Source of the DNA: Paulinella micropora
Lineage: Eukaryota > Cercozoa > Imbricatea > Euglyphida > Paulinellidae
Direction of reading: 5' to 3'
Length of the DNA stretch: 20,000 bases
Assembly (NCBI GenBank): GCA_019918135.1
Contig: WBZZ01006229.1
Coordinates: forward strand, 70,001 to 90,000
Shown: positions 17,653 to 20,000 of the stretch, one piece after another
Position numbering within the stretch: position 1 is the first letter of the stretch
Layout of the letters: every line of letters starts with the position of its first letter
The notes under the pieces: model-generated
What the model was told of the DNA's origin: nothing
Seen by the model: only the letters and a program-made list of their open reading frames with translations
The model's database searches: none
Position numbers and translations under genes: made by a program

Positions 17653-17655
17653 ATG

Positions 17656-17862
17656 AGAAGTTCCTATTTCTCAATCACATCGAACAATAACTTCAAGCGC
17701 TTCGATCTCAGTGCTTGCATCTACAGCCTGTGTTATGGCTCATTAGCAAGCTCTTGATGAGAGCTTTCAAACGAGCCACTACACACGCCCTCAAGATCAG
17801 AACCGGCTGAGAACGAAGAGTTTGAAATCATTGCTCATTGTGGTTAAGGACAAGGAACTTCT
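17656..17862 (+). mobile_element. MITE-like element, copy 2
   Basis: 207 bp with the same AGAAGTTCCT and AGGAACTTCT ends as copy 1. It differs by about ten substitutions and a 4-bp gap near the middle. It directly abuts the TAATGG satellite and lies within the intron. Confidence 0.55.
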
Positions 17863-18025
17863 CATGCATAACGCGGCAACACAACAACAACTACAATCCG
17901 CACCACGTTCACATCACTACAGTCACTACAGTTGGGGACGGTAATACATATGTGTACGTATGTATGTAACATACGTACGTACGAACGTATGGATGTAAGT
18001 ATGCATGTACATGCATGTATGTCAC
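17863..18025. other. Mixed spacer with GTAC/ATGTATG-rich sequence
   Basis: Unique sequence followed by short alternating purine-pyrimidine stretches (about 17,946-18,022, ATGTATGT/ACGTACGT-like) that may be a degenerate microsatellite. No gene seen. Confidence 0.6.
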
Positions 18026-18338
<313 letters not shown>

Positions 18339-18377
18339 AAACCCAACCAAACAAGCGGACATTCGGGACGGACGGTT

Positions 18378-18556
18378 TAACATCCGTTGATCGCGGTCAA
18401 TTTTCAACATCCATCCGTTGATTGCGGCCAATTTTTCAACATCCATCCGTTGATTGCGGCCAATGTTTCAACATCCATCCGTTGATTGCGGTCAATTTTT
18501 CAACATCCATCCGTTGATTGCGGCCAATTTTGTAACATTTGTTGATTGTGGTAAAT
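18378..18556 (+). repeat. 32-bp minisatellite, five units plus a degraded sixth
   Basis: Unit CAACATCCATCCGTTGATTG followed by CGG(C/T)CAATTTTT. CCGTTGAT recurs at 18,384, 18,415, 18,447, 18,479 and 18,511 (steps of 31-32). The array ends about 15 bp from the 5' splice site of the exon at 18,572. Confidence 0.9.
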
Positions 18557-18571
18557 CGTTTTTTGCCTGAC

Positions 18572-18731
18572 CTGGATGGGAACTTTGGAGAATCCGATGA
18601 CGAAGGGGACCACATCCTCGTTGTTGCAGTTGACGCGAAAGAGGCAGGAGAGGCGTGAAGGATACAAGGTGACCAGCGCGTGGATGATGGCAAAGAACAA
18701 GACGAGCAAGACAAAGCGGTGATTGGAAAAC
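18572..18731 (-). CDS. Internal exon of a membrane-protein gene; possible P5-type ATPase
   Basis: 160 nt on the - strand, preceded by a pyrimidine tract and CGGATTAG and followed by CAG/GTCAGG. One nucleotide completes a split codon, then 53 codons end in phase 0. 41 of 53 third positions are G or C. The product has a hydrophobic span (FVLLVLFFAIIHALVTLYPS), a Cys/Asn-rich polar loop (CLFRVNCNNEDV) and PFVIGFSKVPIQ. A membrane span with LYPS and a polar loop before a final span resembles the C-terminal spans of ATP13A-type P5B ATPases. Known: these are P-type pumps of internal membranes. Inferred: family membership. Upstream exons with the ATPase core would lie beyond 20,000 and are not visible here. 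Confidence 0.6.
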
Positions 18732-18758
18732 CTAATCCGGATAGGGAAAAAGAATGAC

Positions 18759-18812
18759 GGATGGATGGATAGATAGGTAGGTAGGTAGGTAGATAGGTAG
18801 GTAGATAGATAA

Positions 18813-18843
<31 letters not shown>

Positions 18844-18907
18844 TATGGATGGATGGATGGATGGATGGATGGATAGATATAGCTAGATAGATAGCTAGAT
18901 AGATAGA
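18759..18907 (+). repeat. TAGG/TAGA/TGGA tetranucleotide block
   Basis: Imperfect GATA, GGTA and GGAT repeats upstream (in gene sense) of the exon at 18,572-18,731. Confidence 0.9.
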
Positions 18908-19434
18908 TGAGATATCGACTAATGTCAGAAAAAAGGAGCTTCTGATTTCGTCAACCAAGGAAGTCTGTGGGTAAAGTATTGACCCGATGCCCAGCTAAGC
19001 AGTGATGTTTGCACGGAAGGGACTGATACAGGCGATACCGAATCTCCCTAGTACCAGGCGGGGCCAGGGCTCGTTCCATAAGCGCCCCTTGCAGAACGAG
19101 CTCCCACCTCCATTACAGAGGAACCAGTAAGCAGATGGAGTTTCGAGACTGTTCGACAGTCTAGTATAAACCGACAGAGCACTGTGGGTTTCATTCCGGG
19201 CTCAACAAGCGAGAAAGGGCACCCTGAGGGAACAGAATTGTGCTTCCCGTCGCTATTTCGGCATATGACTTATAGGCGTATGGCTAGGCACACATAAGGC
19301 ACCCCACCACGGGCCCAGCACACCCACACCATCCCCTAATTCTCTGTCTGTCGACAGATGGCACCCATTTCAAAAAACCAAGCCCAAGGGAGGGTCAGTG
19401 ACACCTCAAGTGGCCTTGGTTCACTCCGTGGAGT

Positions 19435-19473
<39 letters not shown>

Positions 19474-19563
19474 GTAGATAGATAGATAGGTACCAACTCG
19501 CTCGGTGGGGTCCGCCGAAGTTGAATGCCATAGCAGAGATAGATAGATAGATAGATAGATAGA
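18908..19563 (+). repeat. 656-bp tandem unit, copy 1
   Basis: Positions 18,908-19,344 match 19,564-20,000 with few differences at a 656-bp offset. The unit holds a perfect hairpin GACTGTTCGACAGTC (19,147-19,161), a 12-bp palindrome TCTGTCGACAGA (19,347-19,358) and GATA microsatellites (about 19,438-19,490 and 19,535-19,564). No gene recognised. Confidence 0.85.
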
Positions 19564-20000
19564 TGAAATATCGACTAATGTCAGAAAAAAGGAGCTTCTG
19601 ATTTCGTCAACCAGGAAGTCTGTGGGTAAAGTATTAACCCGATGCCCAGCTAAGCCGTGATGTTTGCACGGAAGGGACTGATACAGGCAATACCAAAGCT
19701 TCCTAGTACCAGGCGGGGCCAGGGCTCGTTCCATAAAGCGCCCCTTGCAGAACGAGCTCCCACCTCCATTACAGAGGGCCCAGTAAGCAGATGGAGTTTC
19801 GAGACTGTTCGACAGTCTAGTATAAACCGACAGAGCACTGTGGGTTTTATTCCGGGCTCAACAAGCGAGAAAGGGCACCCTGAGGGAACAGGATTGTGCT
19901 TCCCGTCGCTATTTCGGCATATGACTTATAGGCGTATGGCTAGGCACACATAAGGCACCCCACCACGGGCCCAGCACACCCACACCATCCCCTAATTCTC
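19564..20000 (+). repeat. 656-bp tandem unit, copy 2 (cut by window end)
   Basis: 437 bp matching copy 1, including the hairpin at 19,803-19,817. It differs by scattered substitutions and compensating one-base indels. It runs off the window, so a longer array is possible. Confidence 0.85.

Noticed and set aside
18378..18556. Regular 32-bp repeats resembling a CRISPR array
   Set aside because: Units are contiguous, with no unique spacers, and the context is eukaryotic.
18960..19060. AGCTAAGCAG in the 656-bp unit resembling a 5S rRNA segment
   Set aside because: Only about ten bases match; other conserved 5S blocks are absent.

Overview
The window is eukaryotic nuclear DNA: nested LTR retrotransposons, microsatellites and satellites, plus two spliced exons with GC-rich third positions. 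The repeat load and introns suggest a protist or alga, but the species cannot be fixed from the sequence. No bacterial operon, rRNA, tRNA or CRISPR is visible.

Left half (about 1-13,200): two LTR retrotransposons, one inside the other. A Ty1/copia-type element runs on the + strand with order gag, protease, integrase. It has many frameshifts and stops, its protease motif reads DSA instead of DSG, and no reverse transcriptase is visible. A Ty3/gypsy-type element on the - strand (736-8429) has inserted into what looks like the start of the copia gag. The gypsy boundaries are precise: 230-bp LTRs (225/230 identical) with TG...CA ends, a 4-bp GGAC target-site duplication, a primer-binding-site candidate and a polypurine tract. 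Its coding region runs gag part 1, gag part 2 (CCCH zinc finger and RGG tail), a broken RNase H, then an intact DD35E integrase with a long unassigned C-terminal tail. Protease and reverse transcriptase are missing. The near-identical LTRs suggest the defective copy inserted recently, probably moved by enzymes supplied in trans.

Middle (13,200-16,240): no gene recognised. It holds degenerate duplications, a block where (GA)n and (CT)n tracts alternate with copies of a unique cassette, the first copy of a roughly 210-bp MITE-like element with 10-bp terminal inverted repeats, TAGA-type microsatellites and a T43 tract.

Right part (16,247-18,731): two exons in matching phase on the - strand encode hydrophobic segments resembling the C-terminal end of a P5-type ATPase (tentative). 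Their 2.2-kb intron contains an approximately 1.28-kb TAATGG satellite with a 222-bp higher-order period, the second MITE-like copy, an approximately 290-bp (CTAT)n tract and a 32-bp minisatellite. The window ends in a 656-bp tandem unit that continues beyond the edge.
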